Positions 10,272 to 20,929 of a DNA stretch of 51,635 nt are shown here, piece by piece. The first letter of the stretch is position 1, and each line of letters starts with the position of its first letter. The notes beneath the pieces are model-generated. The model was not told where the DNA came from. It saw only the letters and a list, made by a program, of their open reading frames with translations, and searched no databases. The position numbers were made by a program, and so were the translations under genes. This stretch comes from Fragilaria crotonensis (lineage: Eukaryota > Bacillariophyta > Fragilariophyceae > Fragilariales > Fragilariaceae), in the NCBI GenBank assembly GCA_022925895.1, contig JAKSYS010000451.1, forward strand, positions 1 to 51,635, given 5' to 3'.

Positions 10272-11867
10272 ATGACAACAAGAATGAGGTTTCAGCAGCT
10301 CGCCATCCTCCTCCTACTTCAACCACTGTCGCTATTGTGCTTTCAGGTTCAATCATTACATCAACCAGTGGTGCAACCACGCCAGCTTCAAGTGGTATCC
10401 ACTTCGGCCTTGTTTGCCCTCCGAAGGGAGTTTCTCTTGTCTAGTCTGGCTTATTCCGCCACACTGACGACAAGTCCAGTGTTCGTCGTTGCTGACAAAG
10501 TCGCAAGCACAGCAGCTGCAACAGGTGCATCCATTATACCGACTCCTCCATTTAGCACGGACTTGTCATGGCCATTGGGGAAGGTTGCATTCTCGTTATT
10601 GCCACTCGCAGGCACGTCAACTCGACGCGCCACAGTTCAAGAAGTACTTGTGCCCGATACCATTTGGACCTTTGATCAATTGCAAGGAATTGTTAATGTC
10701 AACGTTCCAGTCCGACAAACGGTAATACGACTCTCGCCTGCGGCAGGCGGGGGATTGTGGGTCCACAATCCCGTTGCACCTACGCCGCAATTGCTATCCA
10801 TGATGAAAAACTTGGAACGCCAGTATGGTCCCATTCGACATATTGTTTTAGGAACGGTTGCACTTGAGCACAAGGCGACATTTGGCGCCTTTGCTCAGAA
10901 TTTCCCAAACGCCACGGTGTGGATACAACCTGGACAATGGAGTTTTCCATTTAACCTACCGATTGAACTCGAGGGGGTCACACAGCGCGGGCCGAAACTT
11001 CGGGAGATACCTGTGCCTGGTCGACCTGTGTCATCGAGTGTGTATGAATTTTACAGTCGGAAAGACCCAATCCCCGAATGGGCTGCAGATTTCGATTGGG
11101 AAGTTTTGGGTCCGTTTGCCTTTCAATCGGTTGGCGGCTTTTCTGAAACTGCGTTTTTTCACAAGCCCACCCGCTCCTTGATAGTGACGGATACAGTCGT
11201 CAGCGTCACTGAGACACCGCCAGCCATCATCATGGAAGATCCGCGTGCCCTTTTATACCATGCCCGAGATCGAAGCGACATCGTTCTCCCGGACACCGAA
11301 GAAAATCGCAAGAAGGGCTGGCGGCGCATGGTTCAGTTTGGACTTGTCTTCTTCCCCTCACAGATTGACGTGGTTTCAGTTGGACGCGCCTTTCGCGACG
11401 CGAGTCAAGTAGACCCCAGGATGCGCAATTTAGGAGAAGGCAGTATACCAATTTCGCCTTCGTTGTATCCCTGGACGTGGCACGCCAACGACGCTGACGT
11501 TGCTAATTTCCGTGCCATTTCCCAAGACGGTGCCCCCTTCTGTCCTCCCATTTTGACAAAACTCATTCTGGACCGCGAACCCCAAGCTACAATCAAGTGG
11601 GTGGATGCCGTCTGCCGGCGTTTCGACTTTGTGCGCGTCATTCCGGGACACTTGAACAACAACCTGCAGGTCGGGCCTAAGGAATTTGGAGCTGCCTTTG
11701 ACGTCCTGCGATCGACGCCTCAAAGGGCGTATCCGCAGCGACCCTTGCCGGATGATTTGGCGTTGTTGCAAAAAGCTTCGGATCTCTTGACGAACTTGGG
11801 AGTTGTTGGGCCCAGTCAAGTGTGTGATGGAGAGCCAGCGAGGGTGCTGGGTCGTTTTAGGAGGTAA
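10272..11867 (+). CDS. DUF4336 family protein, plastid-targeted
   Basis: The ATG at 10272 gives 531 residues. The frame is open further upstream but without ATG. The N-terminus is a signal peptide (FQQLAILLLLQPLSLLCFQV) whose predicted cleavage falls just before Phe, the ASAFAP-like rule for diatom plastid import, followed by a Ser/Thr/Arg-rich transit part. A second hydrophobic stretch near residues 60-80 could be a thylakoid signal. The mature part from about residue 110 matches DUF4336: the opening FDQLQGIVNVNVPVRQT, HIVLGTVALEHKATF, WSFPFNLPIELEGV, FFHKPTRSLIVTDTVVS, and the end FVRVIPGHLNNN. The family occurs in cyanobacteria and photosynthetic eukaryotes and is thought to be a distant metallo-beta-lactamase fold relative; its reaction is unknown. 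Confidence 0.88.
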   Translation: MTTRMRFQQLAILLLLQPLSLLCFQVQSLHQPVVQPRQLQVVSTSALFALRREFLLSSLAYSATLTTSPVFVVADKVASTAAATGASIIPTPPFSTDLSWPLGKVAFSLLPLAGTSTRRATVQEVLVPDTIWTFDQLQGIVNVNVPVRQTVIRLSPAAGGGLWVHNPVAPTPQLLSMMKNLERQYGPIRHIVLGTVALEHKATFGAFAQNFPNATVWIQPGQWSFPFNLPIELEGVTQRGPKLREIPVPGRPVSSSVYEFYSRKDPIPEWAADFDWEVLGPFAFQSVGGFSETAFFHKPTRSLIVTDTVVSVTETPPAIIMEDPRALLYHARDRSDIVLPDTEENRKKGWRRMVQFGLVFFPSQIDVVSVGRAFRDASQVDPRMRNLGEGSIPISPSLYPWTWHANDADVANFRAISQDGAPFCPPILTKLILDREPQATIKWVDAVCRRFDFVRVIPGHLNNNLQVGPKEFGAAFDVLRSTPQRAYPQRPLPDDLALLQKASDLLTNLGVVGPSQVCDGEPARVLGRFRR

Positions 11868-12681
11868 ACATTCGCGTAGTGAATTGTAAAACTTGCTAGC
11901 TGCATTGGACAATGTTAGGGCACTTATTTGGGTAATATAGGATGCTAGGACCGGACGCTCCGATACTCGGTTCATGTAACATCGTCAAACAATTTAGCCC
12001 TGCCAGCACTTTGGAGTCCCAATACAGCAATGTCGGTATGGGATGTGCAACTTAGTGGATGCGGAGAGCTCCGTACTCCCCTAAGTGCAATTAGTGAGAG
12101 TTCAGTCAACGTAATTCGAGCTCACTTTCCCCGAAACTTCTGTCCACGACCCCATAGATTGTTAAATCACATCCGCAATAGCACCACCGTGTTCAGCACC
12201 ATCCAGTTGCGGTTCGACCTATTGGATACACAATGTCCTGGGGTCCCCTGGGTTTTCATCTCACTTTTGATAAGAGACATAGTACTCCGGAGTACCAGGT
12301 ACTGGAGTATTCGAGCAGCTTGGATCTGCTGGTGTGGAGCATCCGGCCAATAACTAGAAGATAGATGCCTGCGCCAAATCCTCACCAGCCAACATACCTC
12401 TTAGCTAAAATCTTGAGAAGCAAAGCAGGTACCAGGTACTAAGATATATATATGTAAGGCAACTCTATACAAGATACAAGTACAAGGTATCTGGTATGGT
12501 AGATTCTGTCGTTCTGGTCGAAGATCGTTTTGATGGGGTTTCCCGCAACACCGTAGTACAGAGTACTCATACTGTAGTACCACACTCGTTTGAATGGTCG
12601 GACGATCTCGATGATGTGAAAACGTGAAAACTGTGTCACCGCAGCCGAAGCTGAATCCCGATTTTACCTTCATATCATGTA
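11868..12681. other. Intergenic, no gene seen
   Basis: About 800 bp with only short non-conserved frames. It carries several GTAC-type short palindromic repeats, for example TACTCCGGAGTACCAGGTAC near 12283-12302 and GTACCAGGTACTAAG near 12429-12443. Confidence 0.5.
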
Positions 12682-12714
12682 CGACCTCCAGTGCGGCGGT
12701 TCCCGTGCGTCGGG
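12682..12714 (+). repeat. Left terminal inverted repeat, copy 1
   Basis: Core CTCCAGTGCGGCGGTT, then a divergent stretch ending CGGG. Pairs with 15209-15241. Confidence 0.75.
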
Positions 12715-12723
12715 TTTTTCACA

Positions 12724-13732
12724 GTACTCGCATAAACATAGTACCTGGGAGGTCCGGTAAAGTGACGTTTCTTCTCGTAGCTTCTACATGCAATGAATAC
12801 TAAGCGGAGGTGCATGGCCGGACCTCCCTGGACAAGTAAAATTATTCGTTGTGTCGGGACACTTCATACACAACTTCTAACGGCACCAAATTGTAGATCT
12901 CATGAAAGGCTTTCTTTTCAGCTACTCAAAGCCGTGATACAATATCTATTGATGGAGTTATGAGTGGTCTAATTTTATTTTTCGAGATTTTTTTAAACAT
13001 AGTACCTGGACTTTCAGTCACTAGTGTGGCAAATTGAGTCCCTTTTGACAATGTCAAGTTGGAACAAGTTTTTTTTTCACGTTACAAATATATCACAAGG
13101 GCCTATTCTACAGTTGTGCCATCTTGAAATTTATGTATTCAGCAATAAATACATTCGGATTGGCATTGAGATGGACAGCAGTAAAATTTCGAAGTTCGTA
13201 ATGAAACTCTTGCTTTGTATGCGATTAAATTAGTAGCATGCAATTTTTTGTATGAAACATATGGAAAGTGCCGTAGGATTAAAATATTGCGACGTTGACG
13301 CACTTCAATGTTCAAAATTGACTTTGACCATGTTGATTTTGCAGTGGCCGTCAGAAATGCAAAAGTAAGTTATGTGACTGCAAATTCGACCGGACATTAG
13401 AATACCGGCATACTAACAAGTACTAACAGTGTCAAAGAACCACTACTGTCGTTCTTTGCATCTGTTGACATGATACAAAAATGTGCAATTAAATTACGAA
13501 GCAAACTTTACATTCCCCAAAATCCAAAATTTTAACTCGCCGCATCTTTTGAACTGTTCCACCTCACCACAAACAAGCTACAGTAACCCCATATGTTTGA
13601 GGGCATAGTACAATTCTCTAGTTACTGAAATGCACAATCTCCGTGCATGAATGTGGAGAAATGAGTGGTTTCAAAATCCGTCCAGCTACTCTCGTAATTT
13701 TGGTCGTCCAGATACTATGTTTATGCGAGTAC
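12724..13732. repeat. Internal inverted repeat pair, possible nested element
   Basis: The 25 bp at 12724-12748 (core CTCGCATAAACATAGTA) recur in inverse orientation at 13708-13732 with one mismatch. Part of the motif (AAACATAGTACCTGG) also recurs directly at about 12996-13010. A shorter inverted pair, GGGAGGTCCGG near 12747 and CCGGACCTCCC near 12819, lies just inside the left arm. This could be a nested MITE or subterminal repeats of the outer element. Confidence 0.5.
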
Positions 13733-15208
13733 ATGATTTCCATATCACATAGCCCTTGGTACAAAATGTACAGTACCAGAATATCCACTTCACTCTCTCC
13801 GATTTTGATGCTTCATGTACTTCCTGCCGCATCCCACGTGTTGCGGGAAGCTCCTGAATACATTCACATCATTGCTATTGTTTGTCTTATGGTCAAAATA
13901 GAGTTTAAGCAATGAGGATAACACATTGCTTCTTAACTGGAGTACCAGAGGCTGTCCTGCAACACACAGGAGACCTTGGATTCACAGACCTTACAACCGA
14001 TGTCATCTCCGCTGATTGCCCAAAAAGGTCGAAATCGATGCTTTGCAACTGCATTGACGCCCCAATTATGCCCTCTTGAACTTTACACTTGTCAAGTTTC
14101 TCTGTCCACTCAGCGCCTATCATGCATCATTTAATTTCATCCAGACCTCCTTCAACAACAAAATCCTGAACTTCATACGACATGCCAGACATTTGCCATT
14201 CGGAGATGACACGATGACTACCATGTCGCCCGGTTTTGATACAACAGTCAAGGTCCCTACCACGGGAGAAAGCTTAGAGAACTGATCTCTTCAATTGCTA
14301 CGTGATGCGTTGCTTCCGACCGTCAAAGCACCGAATGATTATGCAGCCTGAGAAGCCTTCGATGAGACATCTCCATGGTTATGACATGGAAAGGACAACG
14401 CGCGAACTCAATTTTTCAACGAAGTACAATGACGGAAGCAGCACTTGCCAAAGGCGGAGCATTGTATTCTTTTGTATTGCCAAGGAATCAACATTTCTTT
14501 CCTGTCACCACAGCCGGAACCCGACCCTTTCATTGTTGTGTTGTAGTAGCCACCAGTCAATCTATCATCAGTGGGATGCAACGCAAGCATCACTTTGTGA
14601 TCGTGCAGGCTGCTTCAATGCGCCCCTGGCTGTACCATTTATCTTAAAACTGTTTAGCAACCTCCTCAACTTTATCTTGCCAAACAATTGATTTCAAGTT
14701 CATGGGCACACCTGCAATCCGCAATGCTGAGCCGCGTAGTAGAAACTTCAACATGGTTGCACCCTTCTGAGCAAAAGGCACTGGCTGCCCGTTAAATCCT
14801 TTGCTGATTTTTCACCACATTCACCAGAAGAATTTTGTCATCTGGCAACAATCTGACAGGACAGAGCTGACCTTTCCTGATCACTGCGACCAAAACTCCG
14901 TGCATTGGGGTTTGTGCGTATGCATCCGGTCATCTCTGGCATCGCGCCTTCTCTGGTGCACATTCTTCTCCCAGCATCAAGAGATCCGACACGGTGCTTG
15001 TAGCTGCTCAGTATTGCTGCAAACGGCAAGGGAAGGGTGCCATGGTCACTCAAGTTGCAACACAACAAAGAAGATTGACAGTTTTGTACTCGGAGTGTTA
15101 TCGAACTTCGAACCGGGTACTTGTACCGTAAAACGTACAATTACTACTTGGAACTACTTGGAATACGATTGCAATTTTCATTCAAAACCTGGCGCGGACC
15201 TTCCTTCT

Positions 15209-15241
15209 CCCGGTGCACGGAAACCGCCGCACTGGAGCTGG
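15209..15241 (-). repeat. Right terminal inverted repeat, copy 1
   Basis: Reverse complement begins CCAGCTCCAGTGCGGCGG. Pairs with 12682-12714, five mismatches over 33 bp. Confidence 0.75.
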
Positions 15242-15640
15242 TATTGCAGCGCCCTGGTCCGTCCGATATTAAAACCCTAAAACAGAACACAAAATTGATA
15301 CATAAATATTTACTTAAACATATGCATATGCATTGTCTTGCAAGACAGTACAGTACACGTTGGGCACAATTCGAAATAGATTTTTTTAGACACTACGATC
15401 AAAAATGTATGATATCAACATATCAACCCTCACAAAGGAATCATCAAATTTGGACCGTGCCGGCTCAGACTGTCATCGTTCGTATCGTAAGTGGAAGTTT
15501 TTCGGTGGTCACTTCAGAAATTTGAATGTTTCTCAAAATATCACTTCGCCAGTACAAGTAACAAAATTTGTTGATGACCAGAGTCGTCGGAACAGAATTT
15601 TCTCAGAGCAGCCCAAAAACCACCCACGACGATCGTAGCC
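15242..15640 (+). other. Upstream region of the LRR gene
   Basis: About 400 bp between copy 1 of the TA element and the LRR start codon. AT-rich, no gene seen; it should contain the LRR promoter, so the transposon may have truncated the upstream control region. Confidence 0.4.
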
Positions 15641-17023
15641 ATGAAGGACTTTATTGATAGGTACAGACCTGGGGAGAAGGAATCCATTGAAGATGACATT
15701 ATCAACCTGAGGCAACGACAGCCATCAAGGCTTGACCTTAGTGTAGTAATAGGGTTGTCAGAAGCTGAAGTGATAGACCTGGCAGATGCGATTCCGAAGA
15801 ATATTGTCGAACTTCGGCTGCGGCACTGCCAACAGATTTTTGTCGCCAAAGTTTTGGAGAAACTCAAGGAAACCACAATCAGCACACTATCTTTGGTCGG
15901 CAATCATTTCGACGACCATCTGTCTCACGGAGTTGGGGAGCTTCTAATAGCAAATCAGGGGCTTAAGGAGATCATTCTCAGGCATAACACAATAGAGACG
16001 ACTGGGGCATGTTCGATTGCCAAGGGAATTCAAGTTCATTCTACTCTTGAGCTTGTGGACCTGAGCGACAGCATAATTGATACTCTGGGGAAGGATGCAC
16101 TGCTCAAAGCCATGCATCACAACAAGTCAGTGAAGGTGTTGACCCTTGCTGGAAAGGTTTTCCAGGCTTTGCCATCAATCCAAAGCTTTGGAGTAATGCT
16201 GCGCATGAATTCGACGCTCGAGAAATTGGATTTACGAAGCAACAACCTACGATGCGAAGAGGTGATTGATATGGCTGACGCACTGCGAAGAGAGAACTCG
16301 ACACTTCGAGTTCTTTGTTTGTCTGACACGAACATAGATAATCGAACGGCCATAGCGCTGAGTCAAATGCTTGAAACGAACACGACTCTTACGAAACTGG
16401 ATCTTGGAGGCAATCAGAACATAGGGTTTCTTGGCGCGGTAGCCATTGCTGCAGGAGTTCGAACATTGAAGCAATTGGATCTTCGCAACACTCGTCTGGG
16501 ACCCGTTGGGGCGAAGGCGCTTGCCCAGCTTATTCGAACGAACAATTCCTTGAAGTATCTCAACCTCTCTCGCAACAATTTCGGAGACGAAGGTGCGATT
16601 CATGTGGTGGAGGCTCTGGTTTACAATACCAGTCTCGAGAAACTCTCCTTGTCGATGTGTTCCATCACAAAGACGGGTGCCGTCTTTATCGGTCGCAACC
16701 TTCCCATGATGCATGGTATCAAGCACCTCTTTCTCTATCAAAATCCGATCGCCGAAGAGGGTTCGCAGGCTCTTCTTGAAGGTCTAATGGACAACATGAG
16801 CCTATTAGATTTAGGGATTGAGAAACGCTTCATGCCATCTTGTGAAGCCCTATTCTTTTACCTCCGGCTTAATCGAGCTGGCCGCCGCGCTCTTCGCGAA
16901 GAAAATGTACCAGATAGCTTATGGACGAGGATCCTATCCTCGTGTGCTGCCGTTAATCCCGCCGCCTTGTTCTACCTACTGCAGCAAAAGCCAGACCTTT
17001 GTTCGTTCCGAGCAGGAGTATAA
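15641..17023 (+). CDS. Leucine-rich repeat protein, ribonuclease-inhibitor type
   Basis: 460 residues from ATG 15641. After a 30-residue polar N-terminus there are about ten to twelve LRRs of the 28-29 residue RI type, for example STLEKLDLRSNNLRCEE, TTLTKLDLGGNQNIGF and NSLKYLNLSRNNFGDEGA, covering residues 50-390. The C-terminal tail, with LRLNRAGRRALREENVPDSLW and then a PAALFYLLQQKPDLC stretch, is the closing block seen in a large diatom family of such proteins. There is no kinase, NB-ARC, signal peptide or membrane segment, so this is a soluble scaffold-type protein. Its partner is unknown. Such genes are highly expanded in raphid diatoms. Confidence 0.88.
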   Translation: MKDFIDRYRPGEKESIEDDIINLRQRQPSRLDLSVVIGLSEAEVIDLADAIPKNIVELRLRHCQQIFVAKVLEKLKETTISTLSLVGNHFDDHLSHGVGELLIANQGLKEIILRHNTIETTGACSIAKGIQVHSTLELVDLSDSIIDTLGKDALLKAMHHNKSVKVLTLAGKVFQALPSIQSFGVMLRMNSTLEKLDLRSNNLRCEEVIDMADALRRENSTLRVLCLSDTNIDNRTAIALSQMLETNTTLTKLDLGGNQNIGFLGAVAIAAGVRTLKQLDLRNTRLGPVGAKALAQLIRTNNSLKYLNLSRNNFGDEGAIHVVEALVYNTSLEKLSLSMCSITKTGAVFIGRNLPMMHGIKHLFLYQNPIAEEGSQALLEGLMDNMSLLDLGIEKRFMPSCEALFFYLRLNRAGRRALREENVPDSLWTRILSSCAAVNPAALFYLLQQKPDLCSFRAGV

Positions 17024-17166
17024 ACCAAACATTTCTCAGTCGCTATATTTCGCCCTCAACTATCACCATCAATCCCCAAATACAAGCATTAATGTCACTT
17101 ATTTGTGTTGTAATCTGTAAATAGTACACGTGTTCCACCTTTCCATGTAAAGAAAACTGTATCAAA

Positions 17167-18496
17167 TTACAATTCTTGCGTCGACTGCGCATTCTTATTG
17201 GCTCGCTTCAATCGCACGGAAGTAATTTCAATATTCATGGCCAGACGATACCCATCAGCTGCCCTGGGTGCATTCTGAATCCGCTGCAGCGTGTCAAAGC
17301 CGGATATAATTTTCCCAAAACAGGGATCGCCGCGTTTGCCAAGTTCATCATTGGGGCCCCGGCTGGCGGAGTTGTCCATTAAATTGATGGCCAGCGTAGG
17401 GCCGGGAATGGGACTCCCAGCAAAGCCAATGGTGAAGGCCTCATGTGGGAAGGTCGGTGAGTATTCGTTGAAACCAAGCGGACTGCGATTGTATCCAAAT
17501 TTGGCATACCGCTCGTGCAGTTTGACCGCATGGGGTGTTGGTGCATGATTTGGTGAACCCCCTTCAATGCGGCTGTTATCGGCAGCGATGAAGGATGTTC
17601 CATCGTATAGTTGAAGGTGGACGAGGTCCAAAAAGGTAAAAACAGTGTGTGGCATCGCTGATAGAGGCGCAAGCTCAACTTCGAAGACATTCGGTTCCTC
17701 ATTGGGACCCATGGTTGTAGGGAATCGCAACGTGAATATAACAACGAAGGGTCCCTTTCCGTACCTGAAAGAGAAGAGGATGCAGGTGAGAGACGCCAGT
17801 GCTGTAGAAACCAATTTAATAGTCGTGTGCAAACACTTACTCCATTTTGCATTGTTGATGATGTCGTGTTCGAAGGTAGTTCTGGGCAAGAGATATTTCA
17901 TCGCGGTAGACTGGAAGAAGTTTGTCACATTCGTCCAAATGACGACTCATGTCTTCAACATCATGATTCCTCTTTTCAAGCAAATTCTCGACTGCTTGAA
18001 GTGACTGTCTTAGCTCGATCTCCATAGAATGCGACGTCAAGAGCGCATCTTCTAGTTTTCTATTTGCATCCGCAAGGGCCGTTCTTGTGTCTCTCAGCTC
18101 ATCCCGCAGCGAGGCAATGATCTGAGACGCGGCTTCCTGCGTGGTCTGGGCCTCGCCCAGACGAAGTAAAGTCTCTTCTTGCTTAAGAAGTAGTGCCTGG
18201 TAACGCTCTGCCAGAGTCGCCTGGGCTTCGTAACGTCCGTGCATTTCGCTCAATTCTAGTTTTCTCTTGTTTACATCGGACATGCACTGACGCTGTCCCT
18301 CAATGGCATCTTCGTACTTTTTCTGAATTTCTTGTCGTGAGATGGCATGTCTCGTTTGTGTTTCGGTCATGAGCTGAGAACACCGTTCGGAAAAAAGCCA
18401 ATAGAAGCCCCCGTAGCCAGCAATTGCGCCTATCCCCATGAGACTGAAGTATAAGAGGACAATATTGAAAAGGGAGGGGCCGGGAGAACTCGTCAT
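17167..18496 (-). CDS. Membrane-anchored cyclophilin-like peptidyl-prolyl isomerase (two exons)
   Basis: Exons are 18496-17841 and 17764-17167, joined over a 76-bp intron with donor GTAAGT and acceptor TTTCAG. The join restores ATG GAG TAC GGA and gives 417 residues. Residues 10-35 form one membrane segment (NIVLLYFSLMGIGAIAGYGG). Residues 40-215 are a long coiled coil. The C-terminal 180 residues are a cyclophilin-like domain (FEVELAPLSAMPHTVFTFLD, EGGSPNH, GPTLAINLMDNS, GDPCFGKIISGFDTLQRIQ). The usual catalytic Arg of the FHRVI motif is absent (the region reads TSFIAADNSRIEGG), so isomerase activity is doubtful. The topology suggests a type II protein with the domain in the ER/Golgi lumen. 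Similar anchored cyclophilin-like proteins occur in other stramenopiles. Confidence 0.85.
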
Positions 18497-19167
18497 GGTT
18501 ATCAAAAAGTAGTGACCAAGAACAAGTGCTCCAGGACTTGTAGTATAAGATACAGGACACTATGTATCCGCTTTGAATTCTGTGTTGGCTGAGTTGTGGT
18601 ACTGTATGATGAGATCAGAGAGCTGGGTGAAGGGGTGCCGCCGAGAGAGCAGAGAGCAGAGCCCTTCTTTGGTGAGTTGTTTCTTGTTTCGCATCCCTTT
18701 TACTTCTTACTGGTACGTAGTACTGTATAAACAATTAGTAGAACTCGGCGCGTTTACTCGGCGTATTGAATTTTTTGTATCACTCTCGTCTCTCGTCTCT
18801 CGTGGTACGAGTACTAGTACTCCAGTGCTGAGTGTATGTACTACTATCATAATACCGTAAATGCGAAAGTCGAGAGACGAGGACTCGCCACCGAGAGCTA
18901 GTACTTGCACTCGTAGACTGATACACCAATCCCTACATTACTGTAGTATTGGAACACTGATGTCATGAGCGTCGCACTGAACCAACCACCATCAACAACA
19001 ACGGAAAACTACAAAAAATCCCATTGGAGACTAATGGATCCACAGTTGACACTTGACATTTGATAATAGAGTCGGTTCAGTTGCTGTCCAGAGTCGAGAG
19101 CTGTGTTAGTCACATGACTTGTGCATTACATCGTCCCTGTACATACCTAAACGACGCGATTGTGACA
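18497..19167. other. Divergent intergenic region
   Basis: About 670 bp between the cyclophilin-like gene (minus) and the CPBP gene (plus). It must hold both promoters. A TCTCGTCTCTCGTCTCTCG repeat lies near 18784-18802, and GTACGAGTACTAGTACTCCAG lies near 18804-18824. No gene seen. Confidence 0.45.
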
Positions 19168-20522
19168 ATGCATATGGCGGAGCAATTGCAACGACGCCCG
19201 CGGGTGCGGTGTTCGAGCTCACCATCGATCCTTATCTTCCTTACCCTGCTACTGGCGCAAAGTAGTCGAGGTTTCCAGTTGCTGCACCCAGCCCGATCGA
19301 CGCGACAATTACCATCACTTTCATCACCATTTGACCCTATCAGGTCTTCCTGGCGAATGGTCCGTCCATCCAATTGTCTGTCGGCATCACCCGTCCTTGA
19401 GCCTAAAGACGAACCCTTGAGACCCGATTGGGCACTGGATTGGATGCCGACTTGGTTGATTACATTGAAACCCATATATCAGCTGGCTGTCGCTCTTGTT
19501 CTCTACACACTTCACCTCACCGTTTTGACGCAAAAGTCAATCGCCTTTCCGGTACAGTTGATTCCCAATCGATTGGGCCACTTCACCAGCTTGGGATGGG
19601 ACAGTGCCGCTGGAATCCTCTCACTCGGCATTTATCTGCATCTTCGTAGGATCACCAAATCCCGCGCTACCCCTGCCGTCCCAGCGCTCTTGGCCACTCC
19701 GAAGGATACACCCTGGAAGTTCTCCTCCCTCGACCACCTCACACGACTGCCTGGACCCAAATCCACCGGGGTTTTGGCACTTTATCTTTTAGTGCAGGGA
19801 TACTTTATGACAGGCAGATTTTCCGTCTTTTGGGAAGATTGCTTGTATTCCATGGCAGCTGTGGGCTTTCCCATGACGATACCCATGCATCGATCTCTGG
19901 TTGTACTGTTAGGTCACTTGTCGTGGATTGGTGTCGGTGGGTTGATACTCGGTCTCGTACCTCGTCCTCAACCATTCTTTGGTGGAGGCTATGAGCACAA
20001 GGACAAAGATGGCACCAAGAGTCCACAACTGCGTCCCTATCGTTGGTTCACCAGCACGTGGAACACATATTGGTTGTGGTGGACTGTAGGAGGATATTTT
20101 GTATCTTCGTGGTTCTTCAATCTAGCGGATTTTGCGAATCAAATGCTACTCCCTCATTCTTTGTTCGACTCGGCCGCGGAGGGGTCGTCGCCCAACTGAT
20201 CAACCCCGAGCACAACGAGTGGCTTGCGAGTTTGGTTGGGTGCCTGGCACCCTGCTTATCAGCTCCTTGGTGGGAAGAGATTCTATACAGAGGTTTCATG
20301 TTACCCGCCATGTGTCTGCATTTGCCATATTGGCTTGCCGTATGGTTGAGCGGCGTGGTATTTTCACTTCACCATGTTTCGGCAACAGGTGCTATACCTC
20401 TCATGGTCTTAGGGTGGACATGGGCAGCGCTATACACAAAAAGCGGGAACTTGTTGGTGACAATAATGGTCCACGCCATGTGGAACAGCCGCGTGTTTCT
20501 TGGCAATTGGTTGGGATTATAG
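19168..20522 (+). pseudogene. CPBP family (CAAX-type) intramembrane protease, plastid-targeted, one frameshift
   Basis: Likely start is the ATG at 19168 or 19174. The presequence is a signal peptide (SPSILIFLTLLLAQSSRGFQLL) with Phe at the cleavage point, the diatom plastid type. Several membrane segments follow. The first frame ends at a TGA just after 20197, while the conserved domain continues in another frame to 20522. Adding one G to the G4 run at 20181-20184 would make the two frames continuous. The protease motifs are in the second frame: WWEEILYRGF (Glu-Glu and Arg), FSLHH, and HAMWNS near the end. CPBP proteins cleave within the membrane; plant relatives act in plastids. The conserved motifs argue for a live gene and a homopolymer error, but a true frameshift allele cannot be excluded. 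Confidence 0.82.
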
Positions 20523-20894
20523 ATACTGGAACCTTGCCCAGTGATTTCTTTGCCAACTTCATATCCTTTTTGTCTGCTGACATTAAGATAGCATAGATGA
20601 CAAAAGTAAAACTCAAGGATCAAGGCACTACCTTGTATTTACTACTGGAGTACGACTAAACAGCACTGAGCAGATTCCACACCACCTCTATCATAAGCAA
20701 AAGAAACCTAAGTCTCAAGGACTTCTTCGAGTTTGTGCTTTGGAGGAGTCAGAATCCCCAGACCAATGATCACAGGATGAACCCGAACTACCACACCCGA
20801 TCTTCAGTATTGAGCTTGGAGTATTCTGCGTACTCTGAGTGTCTACCGGAGTACCGGAGAACTGACAACTACTGTAATGCAATACCACTGACTA
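20523..20894. other. Intergenic, no gene seen
   Basis: 372 bp between the CPBP gene and copy 2 of the TA element. It includes GTAC-type repeats near 20643-20655 and 20816-20850. Confidence 0.4.
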
Positions 20895-20929
20895 CGACCT
20901 CCAAGGCGGCGGTTCGAGTGCACACGGTT
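20895..20929 (+). repeat. Left terminal inverted repeat, copy 2
   Basis: Core CTCCAAGGCGGCGGTTCGAG. Pairs with 22459-22493, three mismatches over 35 bp. Confidence 0.8.

Larger units (their letters stand above)
12682..15241. mobile_element. Non-autonomous DNA transposon with TA-flanked inverted repeats (copy 1)
   Basis: The ends are inverted repeats: the left starts CGACCTCCAGTGCGGCGGTT and the right, reverse-complemented, CCAGCTCCAGTGCGGCGGTT. They match at 28 of 33 positions. A TA dinucleotide flanks each end (12680-12681 and 15242-15243), consistent with a TA target-site duplication. The same ends occur at copy 2 (20895-22493), which makes this a family rather than chance. The 2560-bp interior has only short frames in both strands and no recognised transposase. 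A further inverted pair lies inside at 12724-12748/13708-13732. TA duplications suggest a Tc1/mariner-type mechanism, but the termini do not by themselves identify the superfamily. Confidence 0.7.

Noticed and set aside
15206-15246. Possible tRNA gene fragment around GGTTCGAGTGC-like sequences (also at 20912 and 22470)
   Set aside because: No acceptor or anticodon stems nearby; the motif is the terminal inverted repeat of a transposon family.
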